Below are positions 1 through 9,752 of a stretch of DNA of 64,000 nt, in pieces. Numbering within the stretch: position 1 is the first letter of the stretch; each line of letters begins with the position of its first letter. The notes under the pieces were generated by a model, which saw only the letters and a list, made by a program, of their open reading frames with translations, did no database searches and had not been told where the DNA came from. The stretch covers positions 1,178,001-1,242,000 of the forward strand of contig CAVOTL010000005.1 of assembly GCA_963699345.1 (NCBI GenBank), read 5' to 3'. Source of the DNA: Bog-756 sp963699345 (GTDB lineage: Bacteria; Actinomycetota; Acidimicrobiia; Acidimicrobiales; RAAP-2). Made by a program: the position numbers and the translations under genes.

Positions 1-1
1 G

Positions 2-784
2 CGGCCCCGTCGCGACTCCCCCGAACTGGTGCTGTGGCCCGAGGACGTCGTGTCACTGCCCGATCCGCTGCAGGACGATCCCGAGGAGGGCGTCCTGTCC
101 CAGCTGGCGGTGGCGCTGCACGCCACCCTGGTCGTCGGGGTGACCGAGACGGTCTCGGCCACGGCGTTCCGCAACGAGGTGGTGGCGTTCGGTCCCGACG
201 GATCGCTGGTGGCCCGGTACGAAAAGGTCCACCGCGTCCCCTTCGGCGAGTACGTGCCCTTCCGCTCGTTCTTCGCCCACCTGGCCAGCCTGTCGGCCGT
301 GCCCCTCGACGCGGTCCCCGGGCACGGCTCCGGGCTCCTCGCCACGCCGGCGGGCCGGTTGGGGGCGATGATCTCCTACGAGGTCTTCTACGCCGACCGC
401 GGCCGATCGGCCGTGCGGGCCGGGGCCCAGGTCCTGATCGTCCCGACCAACACGTCCTCCTACGCCACCGCCCAGGTGCCGACCCAGGAGATCGCGGCCA
501 GCGAGGTCCAGGCCGTCCAACAGGGACGCGACCTCCTGCAGTCGGCGCCCACCGGGTACTCGGCGTGGATCACCCACCGCGGCGAACTGCTCGACCGCTC
601 GGTCCTCGGCGCCCGCCAGATCGTCCCCGCCACACTCGGGCTGCGGACCGGCTGGACGGTCTACGTGCGGTGGGGTGACGCCCCGGTGCTCGTCGTGGCG
701 GCGCTCGCCCTCCTCTCCGGATGGTGGGTGGCCCTCCGTCCGCGCCGGCGGACCGGGGCGCCGGCGGAGGGTCCCTACTCGTAG
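2..784 (+). CDS. Apolipoprotein N-acyltransferase-like protein (C-terminal part, 5' end outside window)
   Basis: This is the carbon-nitrogen hydrolase domain of an Lnt-type enzyme, which in the family transfers the third acyl chain to lipoproteins at the membrane. The Glu of LWPED and the Lys of YEKVHRVPFGEYVPF match the first two catalytic residues of the family. The third should be a Cys before YE, but here the text reads MISYEVF, so Ser replaces the nucleophile. A hydrophobic helix near the C-terminus (APVLVVAALALLSGWW) matches the last Lnt membrane segment. The N-terminal membrane part lies before base 1. The 3' end overlaps the convergent HAD gene by 10 nt. The family is clear; activity is uncertain because of the Ser. 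Confidence 0.8.
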   Translation, partial: RPRRDSPELVLWPEDVVSLPDPLQDDPEEGVLSQLAVALHATLVVGVTETVSATAFRNEVVAFGPDGSLVARYEKVHRVPFGEYVPFRSFFAHLASLSAVPLDAVPGHGSGLLATPAGRLGAMISYEVFYADRGRSAVRAGAQVLIVPTNTSSYATAQVPTQEIAASEVQAVQQGRDLLQSAPTGYSAWITHRGELLDRSVLGARQIVPATLGLRTGWTVYVRWGDAPVLVVAALALLSGWWVALRPRRRTGAPAEGPYS

Positions 785-1263
785 TAGCCGGAGTGGATGT
801 ACACGCAGGGGATGCCCATGGCGTGGAACATGGCGAAGTTGTTCGGGTCGTCCTCGAAGGCCAGGCGCAGGTCGAAGCCGAAGTGGCGCAGCTCGTCCAC
901 CGAGTCCCGCTTGTACCAGGTCACCTGGGAGTAGTCCCCCCGGGCCCGCATCACCAGCAGGTCCCACCGCAGGTCGTAGCGGTCGAGCCAGGCCAGCGTC
1001 TGGGGCTGGACCCGCATGGGTCGCCCCGTCAGCAGGACGATCTGCAGCTCCGGGTCGAGCAGCTCGAGGACGCGGGCCAGCTCGTCGATGACCGCGTCCT
1101 CGCCGCAGGCGTCGAAGAAGGCGTCCCAGTTGCGCCGGCCCTGCTCGATGAAGTGCTGGCGCCCGACGGCGTCGGACAGCACGCCGTCCATGTCGAAGAC
1201 GACCGCCGGGCCGGGCTGCTCGATCCGTCCGTGGTGCCAGGCCCAGTTCCCCGGGTCACCCAC
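775..1263 (-). CDS. HAD-superfamily phosphatase, polynucleotide-kinase-phosphatase-like
   Basis: A 162-residue protein with the HAD motif I FDMDGVLSD near residue 24, a motif II-type LLTGRP near 78, a Lys-containing stretch WYKRDSV and the acidic motif FEDDPNNF near 137. These fit a small Mg-dependent phosphatase. The size and the LTGRP form resemble the phosphatase half of T4-type polynucleotide kinase, but the substrate is unknown. It starts with GTG 3 nt after the acs stop codon, so it is very likely the second gene of an acs operon. Its end overlaps the convergent Lnt-like gene. Confidence 0.75.
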   Translation of the reverse strand: MGDPGNWAWHHGRIEQPGPAVVFDMDGVLSDAVGRQHFIEQGRRNWDAFFDACGEDAVIDELARVLELLDPELQIVLLTGRPMRVQPQTLAWLDRYDLRWDLLVMRARGDYSQVTWYKRDSVDELRHFGFDLRLAFEDDPNNFAMFHAMGIPCVYIHSGYYE

Positions 1264-1266
1264 CGT

Positions 1267-3276
<2,010 letters not shown>

Positions 3277-3391
3277 CGCTCCCCCTCTATGACTGCTCGT
3301 CGGCACAGGTGTGCGTCGGACCGCCACCGAAGGCCCGGAACCGACGTCGTCCCAGCTCCGGGGCGTCCGGCCCACGACTCCTTACCGCCCC

Positions 3392-3397
3392 AGCCTA
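3392..3397 (-). promoter_or_regulatory. Candidate -10 element for acs
   Basis: TAGGCT read on the minus strand, about 115 nt before the acs GTG. It is the same hexamer as at hemB and the serine hydrolase, and lies back-to-back with the promoter of the rightward fusion gene. Confidence 0.45.
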
Positions 3398-3412
3398 CCG
3401 CCGCGGTGGCCG

Positions 3413-3418
3413 TAGACT
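3413..3418 (+). promoter_or_regulatory. Candidate -10 element (TAGACT) of the fusion gene
   Basis: TAGACT ends 9 nt before the GTG at 3428. A GGAGGGG sequence sits between it and the start, so either a leaderless or a very short-leader transcript is possible. Confidence 0.5.
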
Positions 3419-3427
3419 GGAGGGGCC

Positions 3428-6400
3428 GTGACCGCGACCACCGACACCGAGGACGCGGCGGGAGCCGGCGCGGATCCCGCCGTCGACGTCCGGCTCCCGA
3501 CCTTCGCCCCCGAACCCGACGGTACGCGCGTGGACGTGCCGCTGGGTCGTCGCATCATGGTCGTGAGCGACCTCCTCCTCACGCCCGATGCCACCCCTTC
3601 GACCCTGGCCCTGACCGGAGAGCTCGCCCGGGCGCTCGACACCTGGGACGGACCCGGCATCCTGGTGATCGCCGGGAACCTGTTCGACCTGACCGGGTGT
3701 GACGACCCGCTCGGCGCCGCCGGGCGGGCCATCGACGCCCATCCGGCCCTGGCCCGGTCCTTCCTCCGGTTCCTCCAGGTGGACGAGCGCCGGATCCTCC
3801 GCCAGCGGGGCACCCACGAGCCCGAGGTCATCGCCGAGGGACCGAGGGTCGATCCCGGTTCGTCCGACGTGGTGGCCAGCCTGGCCGCCGCCGGCGTGGA
3901 GCACCTCGGGGCCATCGACCTCCACATCCAGACCGGCACCGGCGAACGGGTCGTCCGGGTCGAGCCCGGCATCCACGTCTACGGAACGCCGTCGGGCGAC
4001 CCGCCCACCGCCGACGCCAAACCGGGGGTGCCCAACTCCCGGGGCCACCACTGGCGGGTGCCGGTCCAGGAGTCGCCGGAGGACGCGCCCTGGCTGGACG
4101 GCGTGGACCAGCTGAGCGACCCGTCGGCGCTCACCCGCTTCGTCGTGTCCCGCACCCTGTACCGCCGCTTCGGCCGCTACGCCTGGTGGCTCCTGGTGCC
4201 CTTCGGCGTGGCCCTGCTGCTCCGCCTGGCCGTGACCCCGTGGCTGCTCGGCCACCTGGGGAACAGCCTGCCGGGCCGGGCCATCCGCCACGCCCACACC
4301 GCCGACCTCAACGACCAGCTGGTGGTGGCCCTGGGCGTCGCCGTGGTCGTTCTCGTCGTCCTGGCCGTCGTGCTCGGCCTCCTCAGCCGCCGCATGTGGT
4401 CGATCCTCGGCGGCGGCGCCCTCGAGGAGGTCCGCACCGAGGCCGCCGCCAACGACACCGCCCGCGACGACGCCCGGCGTCTGGTGGGCCGGGGGTACGC
4501 CGGCCTGATCACCGCCGCCACCTTCCGGTCCGAGCTGACCAACCTGGGCACCGGCTTCTACGCCAACGTCGGGGCCACGGCCGAGGTGGTGGCCGAGCAC
4601 CGCGGCCGGTTCGGCCTGCCCCCCGTGTTCCTGCACAGCCAGTGGGTCAGCTGGGTGGAGATCGAGTCGGGCGCGGAGCTGCACGTGCGCCTCCTCCTGG
4701 CCCACAACGAGCTCGCCTCGCCCAGCCGCCTCGAACGGCTCGTCACCCGCGGCCGCATCGGGGGCTCGCTCCACCCGTCGCTGGTCGCCTCCTACCCGGT
4801 GGGCGACTCCTGGCCCCCCGCCCCCGACCTCCGCCAGGCCCACCGCCGCACGCGGCGCGTCCGGCGCTGGGGGGCGGCGGCCATCCTCCTCACCGGGATC
4901 ATCGACCTGCTCGACTCGATCACCCCACCGCTGCGCGGCCGGCTCCACGAGGTCGAGCAGTTCCTGCCCGTCCGGGCCAGCGAGGCCGCCGGCGCCCTGG
5001 TGGCCGTGGCCGGCCTGGCCCTGATCGCCCTCGGCCGGGGCATCCTCCGCGGCCAGCGCCGGGCCTGGCGGGTGGCCGTGGTGCTGCTGGCCGGCACCGT
5101 CCTGCTCCACCTGGTGGCGGGGGCCGACTTCGAGGAGTCGCTCATCGCCGGGGCGGTGCTGGCCTTCCTCCTCGTGAACCGCAAGGAGTTCCAGGCGGCC
5201 TCGGACGCCACCTCGCTGCGGTCGGCGCTCATCACCCTCGGGGCGGTGGCCGTCGGGGTGGCCGTGGTGGCCACCGTCTCCATCGAGCTGGCCACCCACA
5301 TCGACCGGGACGGCCGACACACCATGCCGTGGACTCGCACGTTCTGGGCGGTGTCCGAGCGGTTCGTCGGGATCACCACCATCCCGCTCCCCCACCGGGC
5401 CGACCGGTTCGTGTCCCCCGCCCTCCTGGCCATCGGCCTCTGCCTGGTGGCCGTGACCCTCTACCTGTTGACCCGGCCGGTGGTCGACCGCCGGCTGGGC
5501 TCGGGACGCGCCGCCGAGTTCCGGGCCCGCGACATCGTCCGGCGCCACGGCGCGTCGACCCTCGACTACTTCGCCCTCCGCTCCGACAAGAAGTGGTTCT
5601 TCCACCGCGACAGCCTGGTGGCCTACGCCGTCTACGGCGGGGTCTGCCTCATCTCCCCGGACCCCATCGGGCCGCGCAACGAGCGCGACCAGGTGTGGGG
5701 CGCCTTCCGGGCGTTCGCCGACACCCACGGCTGGACGACGGCGGTCATGGGGGCCGGGGAGGACTGGCTCCCCACCTACCGCGACTCGGGCATGCACAAC
5801 ATCTACCTCGGCGACGAGGCCGTGGTGAAGCTCCAGGAGTTCAGCCTGGCCGGCAAGCACATGAAAGGCCTCCGCCAGGCCAACAACCGGATCCAGAAGT
5901 ACGGCTACACCGCCAGCTTCCACGACCCGTCCCGCATCGACCCGGCCCTGACGGGCGAGCTGACGGACCTGATGCGGCTGTCCCGCCAGGGCGAGCACGA
6001 ACGTGGCTTCTCCATGATGCTCGGACGGGTCTTCGACCCCCGGGACACCGGGCTGCTGCTGACCGTGGTCCGCACGCCCGACGGGGCGGCGGCGGCCATG
6101 TGCCAGTTCGTCCCGTCGACCGGTATCAACGGCTACTCGCTCGACCTGATGCGGCGCGACCCGGGCGACCATCCGAACGGCCTGTTGGACTTCGCCCTCT
6201 GCTCCACGATCGACCACCTGGCGACCCGGGGCTTCGACGGGCTCAGCCTCAACTTCGCCGCCATGCGCTCGACCCTGGCCGGGGAGAAGGGCGACGGCAC
6301 CATGCAGCGGGCCGAGCGGTGGTTCCTGAAGCGGCTCTCGAACTTCGGGCAGATCGAGTCGCTGTGGAAGTTCAACGCCAAGTACGAGCCGGAGTGGCTC

Positions 6401-6664
6401 CCCCGCTACGTCGTCTTCGACACGGCCGAGCACCTGGTCCCCGTCGTCATGGCCATCCTCCGGGCCGAATCGCTGTGGGAGATCCCGGTGCTCGGCCGGC
6501 TGCTGGCCGCCGGCGCCGAGAAGCGGATGGTGGCCGCCCAGCGCGACACGGACGAGTTCCTGGCGTCGATCGTGCCGTGGGACGAGGACGGGATGCAGGT
6601 GCCGGGCGCGTCGGCGCCGTCCGCCCCGGCGCCGGAGGCACCGCTCGGGACACCCCGGGACTGA
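3428..6664 (+). CDS. Fusion protein: degenerate metallophosphoesterase domain + membrane helices + DUF2156 (MprF-type) domain
   Basis: A 1078-residue protein. Residues about 40-215 look like a calcineurin-type phosphoesterase: VVSDLL, IAGNLFD near 82-87 and RGTHE near 127-131 fall where D-x-H, GDxxD and GNH[DE] are expected. The metal ligands are partly replaced (His to Leu, Asp to Asn, Asn to Thr). About six to eight hydrophobic segments follow between residues 250 and 685. Residues about 695-1040 form a DUF2156 domain, the GNAT-like catalytic part of phosphatidylglycerol lysyltransferases, with HGASTLDYFALRSDKKWFF and EWLPRYVVF. The likely role is aminoacylation of a membrane lipid or a related transfer; the donor is unknown. 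GTG with GGAGGGG upstream supports this start. Confidence 0.8.
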   Translation: MTATTDTEDAAGAGADPAVDVRLPTFAPEPDGTRVDVPLGRRIMVVSDLLLTPDATPSTLALTGELARALDTWDGPGILVIAGNLFDLTGCDDPLGAAGRAIDAHPALARSFLRFLQVDERRILRQRGTHEPEVIAEGPRVDPGSSDVVASLAAAGVEHLGAIDLHIQTGTGERVVRVEPGIHVYGTPSGDPPTADAKPGVPNSRGHHWRVPVQESPEDAPWLDGVDQLSDPSALTRFVVSRTLYRRFGRYAWWLLVPFGVALLLRLAVTPWLLGHLGNSLPGRAIRHAHTADLNDQLVVALGVAVVVLVVLAVVLGLLSRRMWSILGGGALEEVRTEAAANDTARDDARRLVGRGYAGLITAATFRSELTNLGTGFYANVGATAEVVAEHRGRFGLPPVFLHSQWVSWVEIESGAELHVRLLLAHNELASPSRLERLVTRGRIGGSLHPSLVASYPVGDSWPPAPDLRQAHRRTRRVRRWGAAAILLTGIIDLLDSITPPLRGRLHEVEQFLPVRASEAAGALVAVAGLALIALGRGILRGQRRAWRVAVVLLAGTVLLHLVAGADFEESLIAGAVLAFLLVNRKEFQAASDATSLRSALITLGAVAVGVAVVATVSIELATHIDRDGRHTMPWTRTFWAVSERFVGITTIPLPHRADRFVSPALLAIGLCLVAVTLYLLTRPVVDRRLGSGRAAEFRARDIVRRHGASTLDYFALRSDKKWFFHRDSLVAYAVYGGVCLISPDPIGPRNERDQVWGAFRAFADTHGWTTAVMGAGEDWLPTYRDSGMHNIYLGDEAVVKLQEFSLAGKHMKGLRQANNRIQKYGYTASFHDPSRIDPALTGELTDLMRLSRQGEHERGFSMMLGRVFDPRDTGLLLTVVRTPDGAAAAMCQFVPSTGINGYSLDLMRRDPGDHPNGLLDFALCSTIDHLATRGFDGLSLNFAAMRSTLAGEKGDGTMQRAERWFLKRLSNFGQIESLWKFNAKYEPEWLPRYVVFDTAEHLVPVVMAILRAESLWEIPVLGRLLAAGAEKRMVAAQRDTDEFLASIVPWDEDGMQVPGASAPSAPAPEAPLGTPRD

Positions 6665-6682
6665 CCGGACCCGACCCCGGCG

Positions 6683-7540
6683 TCAGCGTCCGGGCGGGGC
6701 CGGCAGCCCCATCGGGTTCGGGTAGGTGATGACGCCGGCCGCCTGCACCGACGCCGCCACGTCCTCCAGGCCGGCGAGGAGGGCGGCGCCCTCGGGGCCT
6801 GCGGCCCGGCCGATGACCATGGCGGCCAGATCGTCCGTCGTCGCCTCGACCCACCGCCGCAGCTCCCGGCCCGCCGCCGTGGCGCCGGTGGCGTCCACCA
6901 GGCCGCGACGGGCCAGTCGGTCGTGGGCGTAGGCCCACTGCTCCGCCGACCAGCCCCGGGAGCGCTGCAGCAGGTCGGCCGGCGGGCCCCCCTGGGCCGC
7001 GAACAGCACCAGCGCCTCGCACCCGTCGAGGCCTGCGGCGGTGAGGGCGGCCACGTGGCCGTCGCCGCGGTGCTCGCGCAGGCACGTGCACCAGTACCAC
7101 AGCGCCTCGACCGGGTCGTCGGGCTCGCCGGTCGCCCGGGTGGCGGCGAAGAGTGGGCGGCCGGCGTCGGGCACCCCGTCGAGCAGGCCCCGCAGGGAGG
7201 GCACGAGCCGTCGGGCCGTGGCCACCACCGTCGGGTCCATCCGCCGCAGGGCCGACGCCGCCGCGTGGGTCCGGGTGCTCCACACGTCGCCCGGCGCGGC
7301 CACCGACCAGGCCTCGGGCAGCACCCGGGCGGCCCGGTCGGGGTGGAAGTTGAAGAAGGTGGCGGTGACCGGTTCCGGCCCGACCGGCCCCAACGGCGCC
7401 GCCCGACCGGCGAAGTAGCCCATCCAGAAACCGCGGAACCCGAGTCCGTCGACGGCGGCCAGGCACTCGGGATCGAAGTAGACGACGGCGTGCACCGGCT
7501 CGAAGGCCAGCCACCACCGACGGGCCGGCGCCACGGTCAC
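6683..7540 (-). CDS. SCO6745-family protein
   Basis: A 285-residue soluble protein resembling the actinobacterial SCO6745 family, with FWMGYFAGRAAPLG near residue 38, a TATFFNFHP segment, WYWCTCLREHRGDGH near the middle and a winged-helix-like C-terminal half (SAEQWAYAHDRLARRGLVD). Members are often annotated as MarR-like or SalK-like, but the biochemical role is not established. It starts 16 nt after the end of the upstream membrane-protein gene on the same strand, so the two may be co-transcribed. Confidence 0.7.
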   Translation of the reverse strand: MTVAPARRWWLAFEPVHAVVYFDPECLAAVDGLGFRGFWMGYFAGRAAPLGPVGPEPVTATFFNFHPDRAARVLPEAWSVAAPGDVWSTRTHAAASALRRMDPTVVATARRLVPSLRGLLDGVPDAGRPLFAATRATGEPDDPVEALWYWCTCLREHRGDGHVAALTAAGLDGCEALVLFAAQGGPPADLLQRSRGWSAEQWAYAHDRLARRGLVDATGATAAGRELRRWVEATTDDLAAMVIGRAAGPEGAALLAGLEDVAASVQAAGVITYPNPMGLPAPPGR

Positions 7541-7555
7541 GGGACCGTCACCCGC

Positions 7556-8974
7556 TCACGCCCGGGCGGCACCCGTCGACAGGGTCGCGTCCGGGGAGGC
7601 GTCGCCCGCGGGGGCACCACCCGACGGCGGGGGGGTGCCCTTCGACGGACCGTCCCCGGGCGGGGACGTCGGACCGGCGGTCGGCACGGTCCGGCCGTAG
7701 AGGCCGACCAGGATGACGAAGAAGAACGTCACCAGGACCACGATCACGGCCACCCAGGCGGTCGGCTGGTTCCACAGCACGAGCACCACCAGACCCAGCA
7801 CGATCACCAGCCACTGGAAGGCCTTGCGGTGGGCGGCGACGGTGTCGTGGACGGGGCCCGAGGTGAGCCAGCGCGGCAGTTCGCGGCGCTCCATCCACCG
7901 GCGCACCGGGGCCAGGCCGACCACGAAGGCCACGATGGCCACCACGGCGGCCAGGACGAGGACCGTCCGCACCGAGTCGAGGAGCGACGCGTCGACCGTG
8001 TCGATCACGGCGGCGGTGGCGGGCTTGGACTGGCCGGGCCGCAGCGACTGCAGGTACTGGTTGCGGCCGACGTTGGCCGCCACCAGCAGCAGGGCCATCG
8101 AGACCGCCAGGCCGGCCGCGGCGTGCACCAGGCCCCGCCGGCGGTCCTTGGCCATGACCACGGAGATGGCGAAGATGATCAGCGACAGGATCGGGAGCAC
8201 CAGGGCGAGGCGGTCGAGGAACTTGACCCACCGCTGCAGCTTGGCCAGCTGGTCGGACTGGAACAGCACGTAGGGGGTCCCGGCGTACTGCGGCACCTTC
8301 TCGAACACCGACAGGCCGTGGCTCGCCAGCACCTGCTTGGCCCTGGTCTCCACCTGGGAGAGGTCGACCGTGACCTTCCCGTCCGTCGCCTGCAGGGCGC
8401 CCACCTTCTGGCCGGTCAGCAGGTTGTCGACCTGTTCGTGGGACCGGCGCAGCGCCTGTTCCCACAGCGTCTGGAACTGCGAGCTCTGCGTGAGCTTGAG
8501 CACGATGGTGTGGGTGGTCGTCTGGACCGCCGAGGTGATGGGCGAGGCCAGGAAATCGGCGCGGGCCGGCAGCGCGTTCTTGACCCGCTGCTCCAGGTCG
8601 GTCTGGGACACGAGGCTGTTGCTGACCCGGTCGGCCACCGCCGTCTGGACGGCGGAGTCCTTGGCCAACGGGGCGAGCGTGGACACGAAGGTGTCGGTGT
8701 TGAGCAGTTCGTTGCGGGCGTAGACGACCACCACGGAGAGCACCGCCAACAGGCAGGCGAGGACGAGGAGCACCCACGCCCCGATGGTGCGGCCCCGCTT
8801 CTTCCGGGTCTTCTTGCCCGCCAGCTCCGAGCGGAGTTCCTCGTTCTCCCGCTCGAGTTCCTCGTTCTCGTGCTCGAGTTCCTCGACGGCGGGTTCGGCC
8901 GTTCCGGCAGACGCCTCGGTGGCGGGGTCGGCGTGTTCGTCCGCCGGATCGTCCGGCGTGGGGTCGGGAGTCAC
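7556..8974 (-). CDS. Membrane protein with N-terminal coiled coil, unknown function
   Basis: I do not recognise a named family. Of 472 residues, the first 35 or so are acidic. A Glu-rich heptad-like coiled coil (ELEHENEELERENEELRSE) follows, then a KKTRKKRGR basic patch and a first membrane helix near residues 65-85. A long extracytoplasmic region of about 165 residues follows, rich in Gln, Thr and Val. Four more hydrophobic helices occupy residues 255-430, and the C-terminus is Pro/Gly-rich. The arrangement resembles integral membrane proteins annotated only as hypothetical in actinobacteria. A -10-like TACAGT lies 6 nt before the GTG, suggesting a leaderless mRNA. Confidence 0.75.
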   Translation of the reverse strand: MTPDPTPDDPADEHADPATEASAGTAEPAVEELEHENEELERENEELRSELAGKKTRKKRGRTIGAWVLLVLACLLAVLSVVVVYARNELLNTDTFVSTLAPLAKDSAVQTAVADRVSNSLVSQTDLEQRVKNALPARADFLASPITSAVQTTTHTIVLKLTQSSQFQTLWEQALRRSHEQVDNLLTGQKVGALQATDGKVTVDLSQVETRAKQVLASHGLSVFEKVPQYAGTPYVLFQSDQLAKLQRWVKFLDRLALVLPILSLIIFAISVVMAKDRRRGLVHAAAGLAVSMALLLVAANVGRNQYLQSLRPGQSKPATAAVIDTVDASLLDSVRTVLVLAAVVAIVAFVVGLAPVRRWMERRELPRWLTSGPVHDTVAAHRKAFQWLVIVLGLVVLVLWNQPTAWVAVIVVLVTFFFVILVGLYGRTVPTAGPTSPPGDGPSKGTPPPSGGAPAGDASPDATLSTGAARA

Positions 8975-8980
8975 GCCGTC

Positions 8981-8986
8981 ACTGTA
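8981..8986 (-). promoter_or_regulatory. Candidate leaderless -10 element (TACAGT)
   Basis: TACAGT on the minus strand with a 6-nt spacer to the GTG at 8974, the spacing expected if transcription starts at the start codon. Confidence 0.5.
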
Positions 8987-9032
8987 CCGGCACCCCCCGG
9001 CGCGACCGGGGACCGCCGGGCCCGGACGCGGC

Positions 9033-9073
9033 GGTGGCCGCCCTCCGCGCTCGGGGCGCGGGGAGCGGCCACC
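9033..9073 (-). terminator. Strong hairpin, likely terminator of the PLDc_N/SHOCT gene
   Basis: GGTGGCCGC (9033-9041) pairs perfectly with GCGGCCACC (9065-9073), and the inner arms CTCCGCGC and GCGCGG also pair. It lies 23 nt beyond the stop codon of the leftward gene. There is no clear T tract. Confidence 0.55.
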
Positions 9074-9095
9074 GGGCCGTCAGAGGTGGATGAGG

Positions 9096-9491
9096 TCAGG
9101 CGAGGATCTTGGCCTTCTGGGCCTCGAACTCCGCATCGGTGATCACGCCCTGCTGCTTGAGGTCGGCCAGCTTGGCCAGGTCGTCGGCGGTGCTGCCCGA
9201 ACCGGCGGTCTGCTTGACGTAGGCGTCGAAGGCCTTCTGCTGCTGTGCCGCCTGCTCCGCGGCCCGCTCGTGCATCTTGCCACCCCGGGCGATCAGGTAG
9301 ACGAGGACGCCGAGGAACGGGAGGATGATGATGAAGAACACCCAGATGGCCTTGGCCCAGCCGCCGAGGTCGTGGCTCCGGAAAATGTCCATGAACACGG
9401 CGATGAGCAGCCAGATCCAGAGGATGAACACGAAGAACATGAACATCGTCCAGATGAGGTCCAGGATCGGATAGTTGTAAGCCAGGGTCAT
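9096..9491 (-). CDS. PLDc_N / SHOCT domain membrane protein
   Basis: A 131-residue protein. Two hydrophobic helices (about residues 12-35 and 47-67) surround the FRSHDLGGWAKAIW segment typical of the PLDc_N domain. After a Gln/Ala-rich linker comes a C-terminal SHOCT motif: LAKLADLKQQGVITDAEFE followed by KAKIL. Proteins of this type are common in actinobacteria, and SHOCT is thought to act in oligomerisation. The ATG is preceded by AAGGAGCGAC, a good ribosome-binding site. It is probably a single-gene unit, ending at the hairpin downstream. Confidence 0.85.
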   Translation of the reverse strand: MTLAYNYPILDLIWTMFMFFVFILWIWLLIAVFMDIFRSHDLGGWAKAIWVFFIIILPFLGVLVYLIARGGKMHERAAEQAAQQQKAFDAYVKQTAGSGSTADDLAKLADLKQQGVITDAEFEAQKAKILA

Positions 9492-9617
9492 GGGTGTCGC
9501 TCCTTACGCGGTCTTGAATGCCGTGCGGTGGACCGCAGGCGGCAATCACCCTAACCGGCCCGCGGTGCCGATTCGGTGACCCGGACCCGACTCCCCACCG
9601 GTCGCGGCGGAAGCGCC

Positions 9618-9623
9618 TAGTCT
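9618..9623 (+). promoter_or_regulatory. Candidate -10 element (TAGTCT) for the small ORF / ClC pair
   Basis: TAGTCT lies 30 nt before the GTG at 9654. A GGAGGAGG ribosome-binding site lies in between, so this would be a leadered transcript. Confidence 0.4.
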
Positions 9624-9653
9624 CCTTCCTGTCCGTCGTGGCGGAGGAGGCAC

Positions 9654-9752
9654 GTGTTCTACATCATCATCTTCGGGGGACTCGCCATCGTGCTGGTGGT
9701 CGCCTTCTTCATGAAGTGGCGTCAACGGAACAACTGGCCCGACGATGAGTGA
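9654..9752 (+). CDS. Small single-span membrane protein (32 aa) upstream of clc
   Basis: GTG start 3 nt after a strong GGAGGAGG ribosome-binding site. The protein has one hydrophobic helix (IIIFGGLAIVLVVAFFM) followed by a basic and acidic tail (KWRQRNNWPDDE). Its last 8 nt overlap the first codons of the ClC gene (ATGAGTGA), so the two are probably translationally coupled. The function is unknown; it could be an accessory peptide of the transporter or only a coupling leader. The strong site and the overlap are the main support that it is real. Confidence 0.6.
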   Translation: MFYIIIFGGLAIVLVVAFFMKWRQRNNWPDDE

